From Hanstruepera ponticola (GTDB lineage: Bacteria; Bacteroidota; Bacteroidia; Flavobacteriales; Flavobacteriaceae): a stretch of DNA of 64,000 nt. Where the stretch lies: the NCBI RefSeq assembly GCF_012931685.1, contig NZ_JABANC010000002.1:248001-312000 (forward strand), read 5' to 3'. Shown piece after piece: positions 28,615 to 38,327 of this stretch. A program made the translations under genes and the position numbers. Below the pieces are notes generated by a model. The model had not been told where the DNA came from and searched no databases. It saw only the letters and a program-made list of their open reading frames with translations. Position 1 is the stretch's first letter, and each line of letters opens with the position of its first letter.

Positions 28615-29847
28615 ATGACAGTAAACACTCTATTCTGGATCATAATTGCAATAATCCTCATTAATTTTATCATTGATAAAATACTTGATGCCCTGAATGC
28701 CAAACACTTTAATGACGACTTGCCTGAAGCTATCAATGATGTTTATGATGAAGACGAATACAATAAATCACAAGCATATAAACAAACAAATTACAAATTC
28801 GGGATTTTAACCTCAACATTTTCGTTGGTTTTAACTTTAGTGTTTTTATTCCTTGATGGTTTTGAATATGTAGATAACCTCGCCAGAAGTTATTCAGACA
28901 ATCCTATAATCATTGCTTTGATTTTCTTTGGTATTATCATGATTGGTAGTGATATAATAACGACTCCTTTTTCCTATTACAAAACTTTTGTAATTGAAGA
29001 ACAATTTGGATTTAATAAAACCACAAAAAAGACGTTTGTCCTAGACAAGATAAAAGGTTGGCTGATGTTAGCTGTTTTAGGAGGTAGTATTTTAGCGCTT
29101 ATTATTTGGTTCTATCAAGCTACTGGAGACAACTTTTGGTTATATGCTTGGGCCGTTGTTACTGTATTTACTGTAATTATGAATATGTTTTACGCTAAAC
29201 TTATTGTACCGCTATTTAATAAACAAACGCCATTAGAAGCTGGGGTTTTAAGGGATAAAATTTCATCTTACGCAAAAACAGTTGGTTTTAAATTAGATAA
29301 GATTTTTGTGATTGATGGCTCAAAACGAAGCACCAAAGCAAATGCTTATTTTTCTGGGTTTGGTAGTGAAAAAAGGGTAACACTATATGATACCCTAATC
29401 AATGATTTGGAAGATGAGGAAATAGTTGCTGTTCTAGCGCATGAAGTTGGGCATTATAAGAAGAAGCATATCATTTTTAACCTTATAACTTCAATACTTC
29501 TGACTGGTTTGACCTTATATATCCTATCAATCTTTATTTCTAATCCGCTTTTATCTAACGCATTGGGTGTTGAAATTCCAAGTTTCCATATAGGACTTAT
29601 TGCTTTTGGACTACTGTATTCGCCCATTTCAGAAATTACAGGACTCATCATGAATTGGGTTTCAAGAAAGTTTGAGTATCAAGCCGATAATTATGCCAAA
29701 GAAACTTACAAAGCTGAACCGCTAATAACGTCACTTAAAAAGCTATCTAAAAATAGTTTGAGCAACTTAACACCTCATCCAGTTTATGTGTTTATGCATT
29801 ATTCGCATCCAACACTTTTGAATAGAATTAGAAATTTAAAATCTTAA
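28615..29847 (+). CDS. M48 family metallopeptidase, Ste24/CAAX protease-1 type
   Basis: This is a 410-residue polytopic membrane zinc protease. Features are an N-terminal helix and several membrane segments, the Ste24-type EEQFGFNKTT, then ANAYFSGFGSEKRVTLYDTL, the zinc motif VLAHEVGHYKKKH (HExxH) and the third ligand in FEYQADNYA. Bacterial members perform membrane-protein quality control, since no prenylated CAAX substrates exist. It is probably co-transcribed with the methyltransferase gene. Confidence 0.95.
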   Translation: MTVNTLFWIIIAIILINFIIDKILDALNAKHFNDDLPEAINDVYDEDEYNKSQAYKQTNYKFGILTSTFSLVLTLVFLFLDGFEYVDNLARSYSDNPIIIALIFFGIIMIGSDIITTPFSYYKTFVIEEQFGFNKTTKKTFVLDKIKGWLMLAVLGGSILALIIWFYQATGDNFWLYAWAVVTVFTVIMNMFYAKLIVPLFNKQTPLEAGVLRDKISSYAKTVGFKLDKIFVIDGSKRSTKANAYFSGFGSEKRVTLYDTLINDLEDEEIVAVLAHEVGHYKKKHIIFNLITSILLTGLTLYILSIFISNPLLSNALGVEIPSFHIGLIAFGLLYSPISEITGLIMNWVSRKFEYQADNYAKETYKAEPLITSLKKLSKNSLSNLTPHPVYVFMHYSHPTLLNRIRNLKS

Positions 29848-29859
29848 AAACAATAACGG

Positions 29860-30504
29860 TTACTTTTTACGCTTGGCCTTTGGCGGCATTGTACCAAATA
29901 CTTTGTCCCAAAAGGTATTAGAAACACCAAACGCTTTATCTGGATATTGATAATGATGTAAACTATGATGATGCCATAAATGCTTAAATCGTTTAGGTGG
30001 CTTCATTATGTGGGTTGCTCTATGCACAAATGAATACATGAGATAACCTACAAAGAACCCTGGGAAAAAGCCATAGACTAATTGTGTGTAACCTGTTATC
30101 CAAAAAATGATAAAGAAAAAAACAAATAAGATTGACGCTAGTATTAATCCAGGTACTGGAGGCATTAATAAACGCTCCTCATCTTTAGGGAAATGGTGAT
30201 GAGACCCATGCATAATAAAATGAAAACGTTGTGACCACTTGGCTTCAGTGACCCAATGAAATACATAGCGATGTAAAACATATTCCGCAAAAGTCCAAAA
30301 AAATAAGCCTATAACAAATAGTCCAGCAAACTGCAATACACTTAAGCCCATAACTTCAATCGCAATGTAGCCTAAAACTAAATTAGTTATACCATATACT
30401 ATGATATTGGATACAGGGTCTGTTTTTGTCAAACGCTCTAAAAAAGGATTTTTAAAAATCTGCGCTTGACCTGTTTGAAATTCTGTTGTGACTCGTGGCT
30501 TCAT
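29860..30504 (-). CDS. sterol desaturase/fatty acid 2-hydroxylase-like membrane di-iron enzyme
   Basis: This protein has 214 residues from ATG 30504 (MKPRVTTEFQTG). The longer in-frame reading is rejected because a strong promoter lies inside it. It has four membrane helices and the histidine clusters HRYVFH, HFIMHGSHHHFPKDEERL and HLWHHHSLHHY, the di-iron site of the fatty acid hydroxylase superfamily. The sequence HGSHHHFPKDEERLLMPPVP strongly resembles eukaryotic FA2H. Since Bacteroidota make sphingolipids and hydroxylated fatty acids, N-acyl chain hydroxylation is a plausible role, but this is inferred. Confidence 0.88.
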   Translation of the reverse strand: MKPRVTTEFQTGQAQIFKNPFLERLTKTDPVSNIIVYGITNLVLGYIAIEVMGLSVLQFAGLFVIGLFFWTFAEYVLHRYVFHWVTEAKWSQRFHFIMHGSHHHFPKDEERLLMPPVPGLILASILFVFFFIIFWITGYTQLVYGFFPGFFVGYLMYSFVHRATHIMKPPKRFKHLWHHHSLHHYQYPDKAFGVSNTFWDKVFGTMPPKAKRKK

Positions 30505-30509
30505 AATTA

Positions 30510-30539
30510 CAAAATTAACTTGTGTAAATAATAACACAA
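30510..30539 (-). promoter_or_regulatory. promoter of the fatty acid hydroxylase gene
   Basis: Minus strand: TTG (30537-30539), 19 nt, TAATTTTG (30510-30517), an exact Bacteroidota -33/-7 pair. The ATG begins 5 nt past the -7 box, so the transcript is predicted to be leaderless or nearly so. Confidence 0.75.
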
Positions 30540-30617
30540 AATTACCTAATTTTGAATAAAAAATTGAATTCCTTTTAAAATTCCTCAAATTTAGACTTAA
30601 CAAAATCGAATTATTGC

Positions 30618-30854
30618 ATGAGACAATTAAAATTAATTTGGGATTTCAGAGGACCAGATGCCCTAAAAACAGCTGAACACCATGAAATTCATTTAAAAGA
30701 TTACATTAAAACTGAACAGTTACAGACAGATATAACTGGATTTCAATCTATATCCAATATACATGCAATTGCTTTTATGGTTGTACCAGAAAATATTATG
30801 AAACCCATTCGTGATACCTTAAAACCACATCGTGGCCAACTATATCAAGAATAA
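30618..30854 (+). CDS. conserved small protein of unknown function
   Basis: This is a 78-residue soluble protein (MRQLKLIWDFRGPDALKTAE). It is rich in histidine (HHEIHLKDYI) and has an alternating strand/helix pattern ending DTLKPHRGQLYQE. No family was recognised with certainty, though similar short proteins occur in Flavobacteriaceae. It is followed 2 bp later by the DUF3784 gene, suggesting an operon. Confidence 0.65.
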   Translation: MRQLKLIWDFRGPDALKTAEHHEIHLKDYIKTEQLQTDITGFQSISNIHAIAFMVVPENIMKPIRDTLKPHRGQLYQE

Positions 30855-30856
30855 AT

Positions 30857-31171
30857 ATGATACTAACAGCCTTAATTTTTATAGTTCTAGGAGTTTTAAT
30901 AAAGCATGGCAAATTTTATAATCTCATTGCTGGTTACAATACCATGTCCAAAGAAGAAAAAGCCAAATATAATATTGTAAAAATAGCTATACTATTTAGA
31001 AATGTCATGTTTTACATGGCCATTATTACGATACTTGGTTATCTGCTGTCTAAATATTATGAAAATGACAAAATTGGCCTGTACGCTATTATTCTAGCAA
31101 CAATAACTGGTTTACCATACCTTTTAATCAAATCGAATTCAAATGCCTACAAAAAGAAAGACACCGATTAA
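30857..31171 (+). CDS. DUF3784 family membrane protein
   Basis: This is a 104-residue protein with three hydrophobic helices. The signature stretch [20 protein letters not shown] after the first helix is diagnostic of DUF3784. Function is unknown. The last 4 bp overlap the convergent guaB stop region. Confidence 0.85.
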   Translation: MILTALIFIVLGVLIKHGKFYNLIAGYNTMSKEEKAKYNIVKIAILFRNVMFYMAIITILGYLLSKYYENDKIGLYAIILATITGLPYLLIKSNSNAYKKKDTD

Positions 31172-32640
31172 CGTGAATAATTAGGTGATTCTTTAGTAAT
31201 TGTCACATCATGTGGATGACTTTCATTAATACCAGAAGCCGTAATTTTAACAAATTGTCCAGTCTCTTTTAATGTCTCTATGTCTTTGGCACCACAGTAA
31301 CCCATTCCAGCTCTTAAACCGCCTACAAACTGATGAATACTTTCGTTTAATTCACCTTTATATGGTACGCGTCCAACAATACCTTCTGGAACTAATTTTT
31401 TAATATCATCCTCGACATCTTGAAAATAGCGGTCTTTACTACCTTGCTTCATGGCTTCAACTGAACCCATACCGCGATAGGACTTAAATTTACGTCCTTC
31501 ATAAATTATTGTTTCGCCTGGTGATTCTTTGGTACCAGCTAACAAAGAACCTAACATTACACAGTCTGCTCCTGCTGCAATGGCTTTAGGAATATCGCCT
31601 GTATAGCGAATACCACCATCTGCAATTACTGGAACACCTGAACCTTTAATGGCTGCAGCTACTTCCAAAACTGCCGAAAACTGCGGAAATCCAACACCTG
31701 CAACAACACGTGTTGTACAAATAGAACCAGGACCAATACCAACTTTTACGGCATCTGCTCCCGCTTCAACTAAATATTTTGCAGCAGCAGCTGTTGCTAT
31801 ATTACCAACAATGACATCTAAATTTGGAAATTTAGACTTGACATCTTTCAACACGTTTACTACACCTTTAGTATGACCATGAGCTGTATCAATTATAATA
31901 GCATCAACACCTGCATTTACCAAAGCTTCAGCACGATCAACGGCATCGCCTGTAACACCAATAGCAGCAGCAACACGCAATCTACCATAAGAATCCTTAT
32001 TGGCATTTGGCTTTTGTGTTAACTTCGTAATATCTCTAAATGTTATTAAACCAATAAGTTTAAAGTTTTCGTCAACTACAGGTAATTTTTCAATTTTATT
32101 TTCTTGAAGAATATCTTCGGCATCCATTAATGACGTTCCTTTACCTGCTGTCACCAAATTTTCAGAAGTCATAACCTCCACTATTGGACGATTGTTGTTT
32201 TTCTCAAAACGCAAATCACGATTGGTCACAATACCTTTTAAAACACCATTATCATCAACAATGGGAATACCACCAATACTATGCTCTGCCATGTTTTCTT
32301 TAGCATCACGAACAATAGCCGTTAAAGGAAGTGTCACTGGATCGATAATCATACCGCTTTCTGCACGTTTAACCTTTCTAACTTTTGATGCCTGCTCCTC
32401 AATAGTCATATTCTTATGCAACACACCTATACCGCCTTCTTGTGCCATGGCAATAGCCATTTTACTTTCGGTAACGGTATCCATAGCTGCTGAAACTATA
32501 GGTACATTAATGGTAATGTTTTTAGTGAATTTTGTTTGAATACTGACTTCGCGTGGTAAAACTTCAGAAAAAGCTGGGACAAGAAGAACGTCGTCATAAG
32601 TTAAACCTTCTCCGACAATTTTGTTTTGATGTGCAATCAT
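31168..32640 (-). CDS. guaB: inosine-5'-monophosphate dehydrogenase
   Basis: This is a 490-residue enzyme making XMP from IMP with NAD, the committed step of GMP synthesis. The TIM barrel starts [16 protein letters not shown]. Two CBS domains are inserted at about 95-205 ([23 protein letters not shown]). The catalytic cysteine is in [13 protein letters not shown], followed by [11 protein letters not shown] and the flap [11 protein letters not shown] 9-bp inverted repeat sits in the leader directly before the ATG. Confidence 0.98.
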   Translation of the reverse strand: MIAHQNKIVGEGLTYDDVLLVPAFSEVLPREVSIQTKFTKNITINVPIVSAAMDTVTESKMAIAMAQEGGIGVLHKNMTIEEQASKVRKVKRAESGMIIDPVTLPLTAIVRDAKENMAEHSIGGIPIVDDNGVLKGIVTNRDLRFEKNNNRPIVEVMTSENLVTAGKGTSLMDAEDILQENKIEKLPVVDENFKLIGLITFRDITKLTQKPNANKDSYGRLRVAAAIGVTGDAVDRAEALVNAGVDAIIIDTAHGHTKGVVNVLKDVKSKFPNLDVIVGNIATAAAAKYLVEAGADAVKVGIGPGSICTTRVVAGVGFPQFSAVLEVAAAIKGSGVPVIADGGIRYTGDIPKAIAAGADCVMLGSLLAGTKESPGETIIYEGRKFKSYRGMGSVEAMKQGSKDRYFQDVEDDIKKLVPEGIVGRVPYKGELNESIHQFVGGLRAGMGYCGAKDIETLKETGQFVKITASGINESHPHDVTITKESPNYSR

Positions 32641-32641
32641 G

Positions 32642-32674
32642 ATGCAATTACGATTATAATTGCATGCAAATATA
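32642..32674 (-). promoter_or_regulatory. guaB -7 element and leader inverted repeat
   Basis: The minus strand carries a perfect -7 box TATATTTG at 32667-32674. Between it and the ATG lies ATGCAATTA / TAATTGCAT, a perfect 9-bp inverted repeat (32642-32650 and 32657-32665) with a 6-nt spacer. It would cover the transcription start and ribosome landing site, so it could be an operator or an mRNA hairpin. Confidence 0.5.
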
Positions 32675-32713
32675 CAACTTAAAATAGGAATAACGTTTTT
32701 AGCAAGCGTTAAT

Positions 32714-33436
32714 TTATTGGTAATGCTTTTTACAATAAGTTCTCAACTTGTTTAGTGCGTATTCGTAGCGCATTTCAGCGCTCTTAATATCACCTTCAAA
32801 GCGAATAGCTTTTGGCACCAAAAGTGCATAAAACCCCTTCCCTTTTGCCATTTTTGTTATCGTTTTTAAGGTTTCATTATCCACATCAGAATAAATTTCT
32901 GACAACCACACATATTGTTCTTTTTGTAAAAACATTTTATCCCATTCTAAAGCATTCTGCCCTTTTAAATTGTTGTTTGAATTTACCAATCGAGTAATAA
33001 GTTCAAAGGCATTATTAAAAACAGTCTCACTGCCTTGATAAGCATAATCCTGTACGCTCTTTTTTGTAAAAATATTAAACGGAAACGCTTTGGTTAATCG
33101 CAACTTTTTTGAGATATAATGTGCCATTTTTGGCCAAACAACCTCACTGTTTTTTTCTTCTAAACAATGATATAGCCATTCGTAGAAATCACGCCTTTGA
33201 ACTATTGTAGTATATTCAAAGGGCTGTTGGTTATTCAAATTATAAATATTGGCCTCATGCCAAACTTGAGTATGACGCTTCCTGTCCGATTTCAACCAAT
33301 CGGAGGCTGTTAATTCTTTTAAACCAGTTTGTTTTTGAAAATCATTTAAAGATTTATATTCTTTAGCAAATGAATATTCTAAGCCCGAACAAATAGTCAT
33401 TACTGCTATTAAATAATAAATTACCTCTTTATTCAT
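32714..33436 (-). CDS. uncharacterised secreted or periplasmic protein
   Basis: This is a 240-residue protein. The N-terminus [18 protein letters not shown] is a probable signal peptide, followed by a mainly helical, charged and aromatic-rich chain ([49 protein letters not shown]). No domain was recognised. The gene lies between guaB (same strand, 73 bp downstream) and a TonB receptor gene read the other way. Confidence 0.65.
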   Translation of the reverse strand: MNKEVIYYLIAVMTICSGLEYSFAKEYKSLNDFQKQTGLKELTASDWLKSDRKRHTQVWHEANIYNLNNQQPFEYTTIVQRRDFYEWLYHCLEEKNSEVVWPKMAHYISKKLRLTKAFPFNIFTKKSVQDYAYQGSETVFNNAFELITRLVNSNNNLKGQNALEWDKMFLQKEQYVWLSEIYSDVDNETLKTITKMAKGKGFYALLVPKAIRFEGDIKSAEMRYEYALNKLRTYCKKHYQ

Positions 33437-33550
33437 ATCCTAAATTAACTATAAATATAAAAGCCAAACAATAATATAAATTTTATTTCGAATTTAAATT
33501 CTGATATTCAAAGCATTAAGAAATATTATTTTTATTTATTCTAAATAAAC

Positions 33551-33581
33551 TTGCAAGAAGTAACTTTTGATATTATTTTTG
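33551..33581 (+). promoter_or_regulatory. promoter of the TonB-dependent receptor gene
   Basis: TTG (33551-33553), 20 nt, TATTTTTG (33574-33581) match the Bacteroidota consensus exactly. It leaves a 5' leader of about 35-40 nt before ATG 33624. Confidence 0.75.
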
Positions 33582-33623
33582 CAGCCGGAAAATCAAATCT
33601 ATTTATAATAAGTCTAAATAAAA

Positions 33624-35843
33624 ATGAAATACTACTTATCAATATTTACAGTACTTTTAAGCTTATCGTTAGCTGCTCAAAATGAAAAACCTCTTGATTC
33701 TGTTCAAGATTTAAACGAAGTTATAATTTCCACAAACGTTATTTTTGGAAATAAATATGTAGCCAAAAACAGAACAGGTTCCGCGTATTACATTTCACCA
33801 GAAGAATTAGCAAAATTTAATTATACTGACATTAATCGTGTTTTACGTACAGTTCCTGGTGTCAACATATATGAAGAAGACGGTTATGGTCTTCGACCAA
33901 ACATTAGTCTGCGTGGTACATCACCAGAACGTAGCGCAAAAATTTCAATTATGGAAGACGGTGTTTTAATTGCTCCTGCTCCATACAGTGCTCCTGCAGC
34001 CTATTACTTTCCATCAATTGCAAGAATGGAAGCCATTGAAATATTAAAAGGTAGTAGCCAAGTACAATATGGACCATTTACAACAGGTGGTGCCATAAAT
34101 ATGGTATCAACTCAAATACCAGATTCTTTCTATGGAAAAGTTTTTGGTAGTTATGGTTCCTTCAATACTGGGCAATTTCAAGCCAAAATTGGAGATAGCA
34201 AAGAAAACTTTGGTTACATGGTTGAGTATTTAAACTACAATTCAGATGGTTTTAAAAATCTTTTAGACAACCAAAACACAGGTTTTGACAAAAACGATGT
34301 GGTTGCCAAGTTTCGAGTGAACTCTAGTCCAGGAGCAAAAATTAATCAAGCCCTAGAATTTAAATTTCAATATTCAGATGAACTTTCAAACGAAACCTAT
34401 TTAGGGTTAACAGATGAAGATTTTGAAACTAGTCCTTTTGATAGATACGCCTCGTCTCAATTTGATAGAATGGATACTGAACATATTCAATTTATGGCAA
34501 CGCATAGATTAGACTTTACACCAGATTTTCGAGTTACTACAACAGGATATTATAACAGATTTCAACGTAACTGGTATAAATTAAATGATGTGACCCTAAA
34601 TGATGACCGTGTTGGAATAGCCAATATTGTCAGCGACCCAGAAACCTATGCGAATTATATGCAGGTTGTAAAAGGTGAAGTCGACTCACCTGATGATGCC
34701 TTACGAGTAAAAGCCAATAACAGATTATATCATTCAAAGGGTATTCAAACCAAACTAGATTATCATTATAAAGGCGATAATACCTTCCACGATATAGAAG
34801 TTGGATTGCGTTATCATTATGATGAAGAAGATCGTTTTCAATGGGTAGATAATTACAGGATAAATAATCAAGGATTAATGACTTTAACTTCTGCTGGCAC
34901 TCCTGGAACGGATGCAAACAGAGTTAGTGCAGCTACAGCATTTGCTGCCTACGCCATGTATAAATTTCGATATAATAAATTAACCGTAACTCCTGGGTTG
35001 CGCTATGAAAACATTGTTCTTACTCGTGATGATTATGGTAAAAATGATGTAAACCGTACAGGTGTAAATTTGGCCTCTCGTGAAAACAAAGTAGATGTCT
35101 TTATTCCTGGTATTGGATTTAGTTATAAGTTTAACAATATGACATCAATTTTCGGCGGTGTTCATAAAGGATTCTCTCCACCAAGTAATCAAGCCGGACA
35201 AAAGCCTGAGGAAAGTATAAATTATGAATTAGGAAGTAGATTTGCTATTTCAAAATTAAAAGGTGAAATCGCTGTTTTTTACAATGATTACAGTAACCTG
35301 TTAGGTAGTGATTTAGCTGCAACTGGTGGAACAGGTTCATTAGAACAGTTTAACGCTGGTGAAGTAAACGTAGCTGGTCTTGAAGCTTTAATTAATTATG
35401 ACCTGCTAGCCAATAACGCTAAACTTTCTTTACCAATCTCATTCGGTTATACTTATACTCATGCGGAATTCCAAAATAGCTTTGGTAGCGATGATGGTTT
35501 ATGGGGAGACGTGCAAGAAGGCGATCAATTACCATACATTCCAGAACATCAATTTAACCTTATGATTTCATTGGAACATGAAAAATACGAACTAAATGCC
35601 AGTGGTCGCTATTTAGGTGAATTTAGAACAATGGCTGGATCTGGTGCGATACCAGAAAACGAAAAAGTTGATTCGAATTTTGTATTAGATTTTTCAGCTA
35701 AATACCATTTTAATAATCACTTCAGTTTAACTGGAAATATAATTAATGCTTTAGATACGACGTATGCCGTTTCAAGAGTACCTGCTGGCTTGAGGCCAGG
35801 TATGCCTTTTGCAGCTAATGCAGGATTAGAGTTCAGGTTTTAA
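33624..35843 (+). CDS. FecA-like TonB-dependent outer-membrane receptor
   Basis: This is a 739-residue protein with signal peptide YYLSIFTVLLSLSLAAQ. The plug domain (about 40-165) contains LRTVPGVNIYEEDG, SLRGTSPERSAKISIMEDG, LIAPAPYSAPAAYY and EILKGSSQVQYGPFTTGGA, which closely follows ferric-citrate receptor FecA. The rest is a 22-strand barrel ending in aromatic FRF. The ligand is probably a ferric chelate. There is no FecR/FecI regulator alongside and no SusD partner. Confidence 0.92.
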   Translation: MKYYLSIFTVLLSLSLAAQNEKPLDSVQDLNEVIISTNVIFGNKYVAKNRTGSAYYISPEELAKFNYTDINRVLRTVPGVNIYEEDGYGLRPNISLRGTSPERSAKISIMEDGVLIAPAPYSAPAAYYFPSIARMEAIEILKGSSQVQYGPFTTGGAINMVSTQIPDSFYGKVFGSYGSFNTGQFQAKIGDSKENFGYMVEYLNYNSDGFKNLLDNQNTGFDKNDVVAKFRVNSSPGAKINQALEFKFQYSDELSNETYLGLTDEDFETSPFDRYASSQFDRMDTEHIQFMATHRLDFTPDFRVTTTGYYNRFQRNWYKLNDVTLNDDRVGIANIVSDPETYANYMQVVKGEVDSPDDALRVKANNRLYHSKGIQTKLDYHYKGDNTFHDIEVGLRYHYDEEDRFQWVDNYRINNQGLMTLTSAGTPGTDANRVSAATAFAAYAMYKFRYNKLTVTPGLRYENIVLTRDDYGKNDVNRTGVNLASRENKVDVFIPGIGFSYKFNNMTSIFGGVHKGFSPPSNQAGQKPEESINYELGSRFAISKLKGEIAVFYNDYSNLLGSDLAATGGTGSLEQFNAGEVNVAGLEALINYDLLANNAKLSLPISFGYTYTHAEFQNSFGSDDGLWGDVQEGDQLPYIPEHQFNLMISLEHEKYELNASGRYLGEFRTMAGSGAIPENEKVDSNFVLDFSAKYHFNNHFSLTGNIINALDTTYAVSRVPAGLRPGMPFAANAGLEFRF

Positions 35844-35867
35844 AACTATGAATTAGTCTAAATTTAT

Positions 35868-35897
35868 AAAGCTACTTGATTCAAGTAGCTTTTTTTA
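35868..35897 (+). terminator. intrinsic terminator
   Basis: AAAGCTACTTGA and TCAAGTAGCTTT form a 12-bp perfect stem with a minimal loop, followed by a T-run. It ends the TonB receptor transcript just before the convergent lyase gene. Confidence 0.9.
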
Positions 35898-35900
35898 TGA

Positions 35901-36761
35901 TTAGTGAAATGCTGAAAATATTTTAGTTGCTTCGTTATAAGCACTCTCAAAACTCATAGCATTTAAATCAGATTTCTTTTTTGTTGTGAAATACGACAGT
36001 AATTTTTCAGTGGGCATATTTCCAGTAAGCTCATCCTTAGCCATTGGGCAACCACCAAAACCTTGGATCGCGCCATCAAAACGATTACAGCCGGCTTTAT
36101 AAGCCGCATCAACTTTTTCAAACCAGGTTGATGGCGTAGTATGCAAATGGGCACCAAATTCAATTTCAGGATACTTTGGAATTAAATTAGAAAACAGATA
36201 ATCTATATTTTCTGGATCTGAACTCCCAATGGTATCACTCAAGGATAATATCTTGACACCCATATTACTTAAGCGTTCAGTCCACTCCCCTACAATATCA
36301 ACATTCCAAGGATCACCATAAGGATTACCAAATCCCATAGAAATATAAACCACCACTTCTTTATTTGATTTATCGGCTATCTCTAAAATTTCTTTCAAAG
36401 TTACAACCGATTGTGCAATAGTTTTGTGCGTGTTACGCATCTGGAAATTTTCTGAAATGGAGAACGGATACCCTAAATAATCGATTTCTGTATGTTGTGA
36501 AGCATCTTGCGCGCCTCTTGTGTTTGCAATAATAGCCAATAGCTTACTGGTTGTTTTCGATAAATCAAGTTGTGCTAAAACTTCGGCTGTATCCACCATT
36601 TGTGGAATGGCTTTAGGTGACACAAAACTTCCAAAATCAATAGTATCAAATCCCACACGCAATAACGATTGAATGTATTGAACCTTCTTTTCAGTGGGTA
36701 TAAACGCTTTGATACCTTGCATGGCATCACGTGGACACTCTATGATTTTGATTTCTGTCAT
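35901..36761 (-). CDS. hydroxymethylglutaryl-CoA lyase-like enzyme
   Basis: This protein has 286 residues from ATG 36761 (MTEIKIIECPRDAMQ). A longer start nine codons upstream would run through a TATTTTTG promoter box. The TIM-barrel DRE-TIM metallolyase motifs are ECPRDAMQGI (in place of EVGPRDGLQ), DFGSFVSPKAIPQMVDT, GAHLHTTP (metal histidines) and QGFGGCPMA with the catalytic cysteine. The family splits HMG-CoA to acetoacetate and acetyl-CoA in leucine breakdown. A related lyase specificity is possible. Confidence 0.88.
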   Translation of the reverse strand: MTEIKIIECPRDAMQGIKAFIPTEKKVQYIQSLLRVGFDTIDFGSFVSPKAIPQMVDTAEVLAQLDLSKTTSKLLAIIANTRGAQDASQHTEIDYLGYPFSISENFQMRNTHKTIAQSVVTLKEILEIADKSNKEVVVYISMGFGNPYGDPWNVDIVGEWTERLSNMGVKILSLSDTIGSSDPENIDYLFSNLIPKYPEIEFGAHLHTTPSTWFEKVDAAYKAGCNRFDGAIQGFGGCPMAKDELTGNMPTEKLLSYFTTKKKSDLNAMSFESAYNEATKIFSAFH

Positions 36762-36766
36762 ATTCT

Positions 36767-36774
36767 CAAAAATA
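36767..36774 (-). promoter_or_regulatory. -7 promoter element, leaderless arrangement
   Basis: The minus strand reads TATTTTTG followed by 5 nt and ATG 36761. This is a perfect -7 element. No correctly spaced TTG was found. Confidence 0.5.
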
Positions 36775-36870
36775 GAATATTTAAACATTAGTAAAAAACA
36801 ATTTAGGCATGATTCTATTTTTAATAGATTTATAATACCTTAACTGATTAAAAACAAATAAATTTTTGCT

Positions 36871-37365
36871 TTGATAAAACAAGTAATTTCAATAGCCGAC
36901 ATAAAATTAACTACTCAATTAGCCCATAAAATTTGGAACCAACATTATGAGCCCATAATTGGGCAAGACCAAGTGAATTATATGGTTGATAAATTTCAAA
37001 GTGAATCCGCCATAACCAAACAGCTAGAGGATGGCTACCTATATTTTCTCATTGAACATCAGTCAAAACCATGTGGCTATCTCGCTTTAGTTCCTAATAA
37101 ATCAGAAAATAAATTAATGATTAGTAAAATTTATGTTGACATAGATTACAGAGGCTTAAGTTTGGGTACTAAACTTTTAGAATTCACCATTAAAAAAGCT
37201 AAAACAGAAAGCTTTAAAACTATTTGGTTAACAGTAAACAAATACAATACAAACTCTATAAAGTGGTACGAAAAAAAGGGGTTCAGAATAATAAAAGAAA
37301 TAGTAATGGATATAGGGAACGGCTATGTAATGGACGATTATCTATTAGAACTACTAATAAATTAA
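36871..37365 (+). CDS. GNAT family N-acetyltransferase with TTG start
   Basis: This is a 164-residue protein. The acetyl-CoA site is recognisable as ISKIYVDIDYRGLSLGTKLL (motif A, RxxGxG-like) with WLTVNKYNTNSIKWYEKKGF (motif B). The only start that keeps the N-terminal strand is TTG 36871; the next ATG is about 37 codons in. An AATTTTTG box ends 2 nt before the TTG, suggesting a leaderless message. The substrate is unknown. Confidence 0.85.
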   Translation: MIKQVISIADIKLTTQLAHKIWNQHYEPIIGQDQVNYMVDKFQSESAITKQLEDGYLYFLIEHQSKPCGYLALVPNKSENKLMISKIYVDIDYRGLSLGTKLLEFTIKKAKTESFKTIWLTVNKYNTNSIKWYEKKGFRIIKEIVMDIGNGYVMDDYLLELLIN

Positions 37366-37421
37366 CTCTTAGTTTGTAAGCAATCTATAGTATGGCACGA
37401 CTTAACTCAAAACATCTTGCC

Positions 37422-38327
37422 ATGAAAAAAACTTACTTTTTTGTCTTTTTACTTCTTAATGCTTCTTTTATATTTAGTCAATCTGTTGCAACTTATGACA
37501 TAACATTTCAAAGTACTTGGAACGCTTCCGAGCATACTTCAATTCCTAATAATGCCCATTGGTCTAATTTAGTCGGAGCCACGCACAATACAGCAAATGA
37601 ATTTGTACAACTTGGTCAAAATGCTACTCCTGGAATACAAGATGTTGCTGAATTAGGGAATAATGCAGCTTTTGAAGATGAAATAAATATGGCAATCAAT
37701 CAAAATAAAGCAGATAAGTGGTTGCAAATGGGTTTTTCGCCCAACATAGCCCAAGCTGTTACTACTTTGGCAGATATTGAAATTAGCGAAGATTTTCCGT
37801 TACTCACATTAGTTTCAATGGTTGCACCAAGTCCAGATTGGTTTATTGCAGTAAATAGTTTGAATTTAAGAAATGATGCGGATAATGACTGGAAAGACAC
37901 CTTCACAATTGATGTTTTTGCATATGATGCTGGAACAGATAATGGTTCCAATTATGATTCAGCAAATAACGCAAATACACCAGTTCCTGTAAGTATGATT
38001 AACGGTTTTCCTATTAACGGAAATAAAATGGGTACACTAACACTAACTCTTAAATCTGTTTTAAGTATTGAAACTCCTGATTTTTCAGACAATGTTAAGA
38101 TTTATCCTAACCCAAGTAATGGTGTTGTTACAATAAAGAATAATACTGCAGCCAAATTGAGTACAATTAGTATTTATGATATTCTTGGTAATCAAGTACA
38201 AGATATGCCATTAAAAACCAATGCTAATAATACTATTTATTTAACTAATCTTACAAAAGGAATTTATTTAGCGCGATTGGAAAGTGTTGATGGTCAAGTT
38301 AAAACGCAAAAACTAATTATTAAGTAA
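37422..38327 (+). CDS. spondin-domain protein with T9SS type A sorting domain
   Basis: This protein has 301 residues from ATG 37422 ([20 protein letters not shown], a clean signal peptide); an upstream ATG at 37392 adds ten codons and is disfavoured. Residues about 22-205 match the Spondin_N domain: [37 protein letters not shown]-like [14 protein letters not shown], and [14 protein letters not shown]. The C-terminal 75 residues are a sorting domain ([16 protein letters not shown] to KTQKLIIK). It is a secreted protein, possibly adhesive. Its end overlaps pyrD convergently by 15 bp. Confidence 0.9.
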   Translation: MKKTYFFVFLLLNASFIFSQSVATYDITFQSTWNASEHTSIPNNAHWSNLVGATHNTANEFVQLGQNATPGIQDVAELGNNAAFEDEINMAINQNKADKWLQMGFSPNIAQAVTTLADIEISEDFPLLTLVSMVAPSPDWFIAVNSLNLRNDADNDWKDTFTIDVFAYDAGTDNGSNYDSANNANTPVPVSMINGFPINGNKMGTLTLTLKSVLSIETPDFSDNVKIYPNPSNGVVTIKNNTAAKLSTISIYDILGNQVQDMPLKTNANNTIYLTNLTKGIYLARLESVDGQVKTQKLIIK

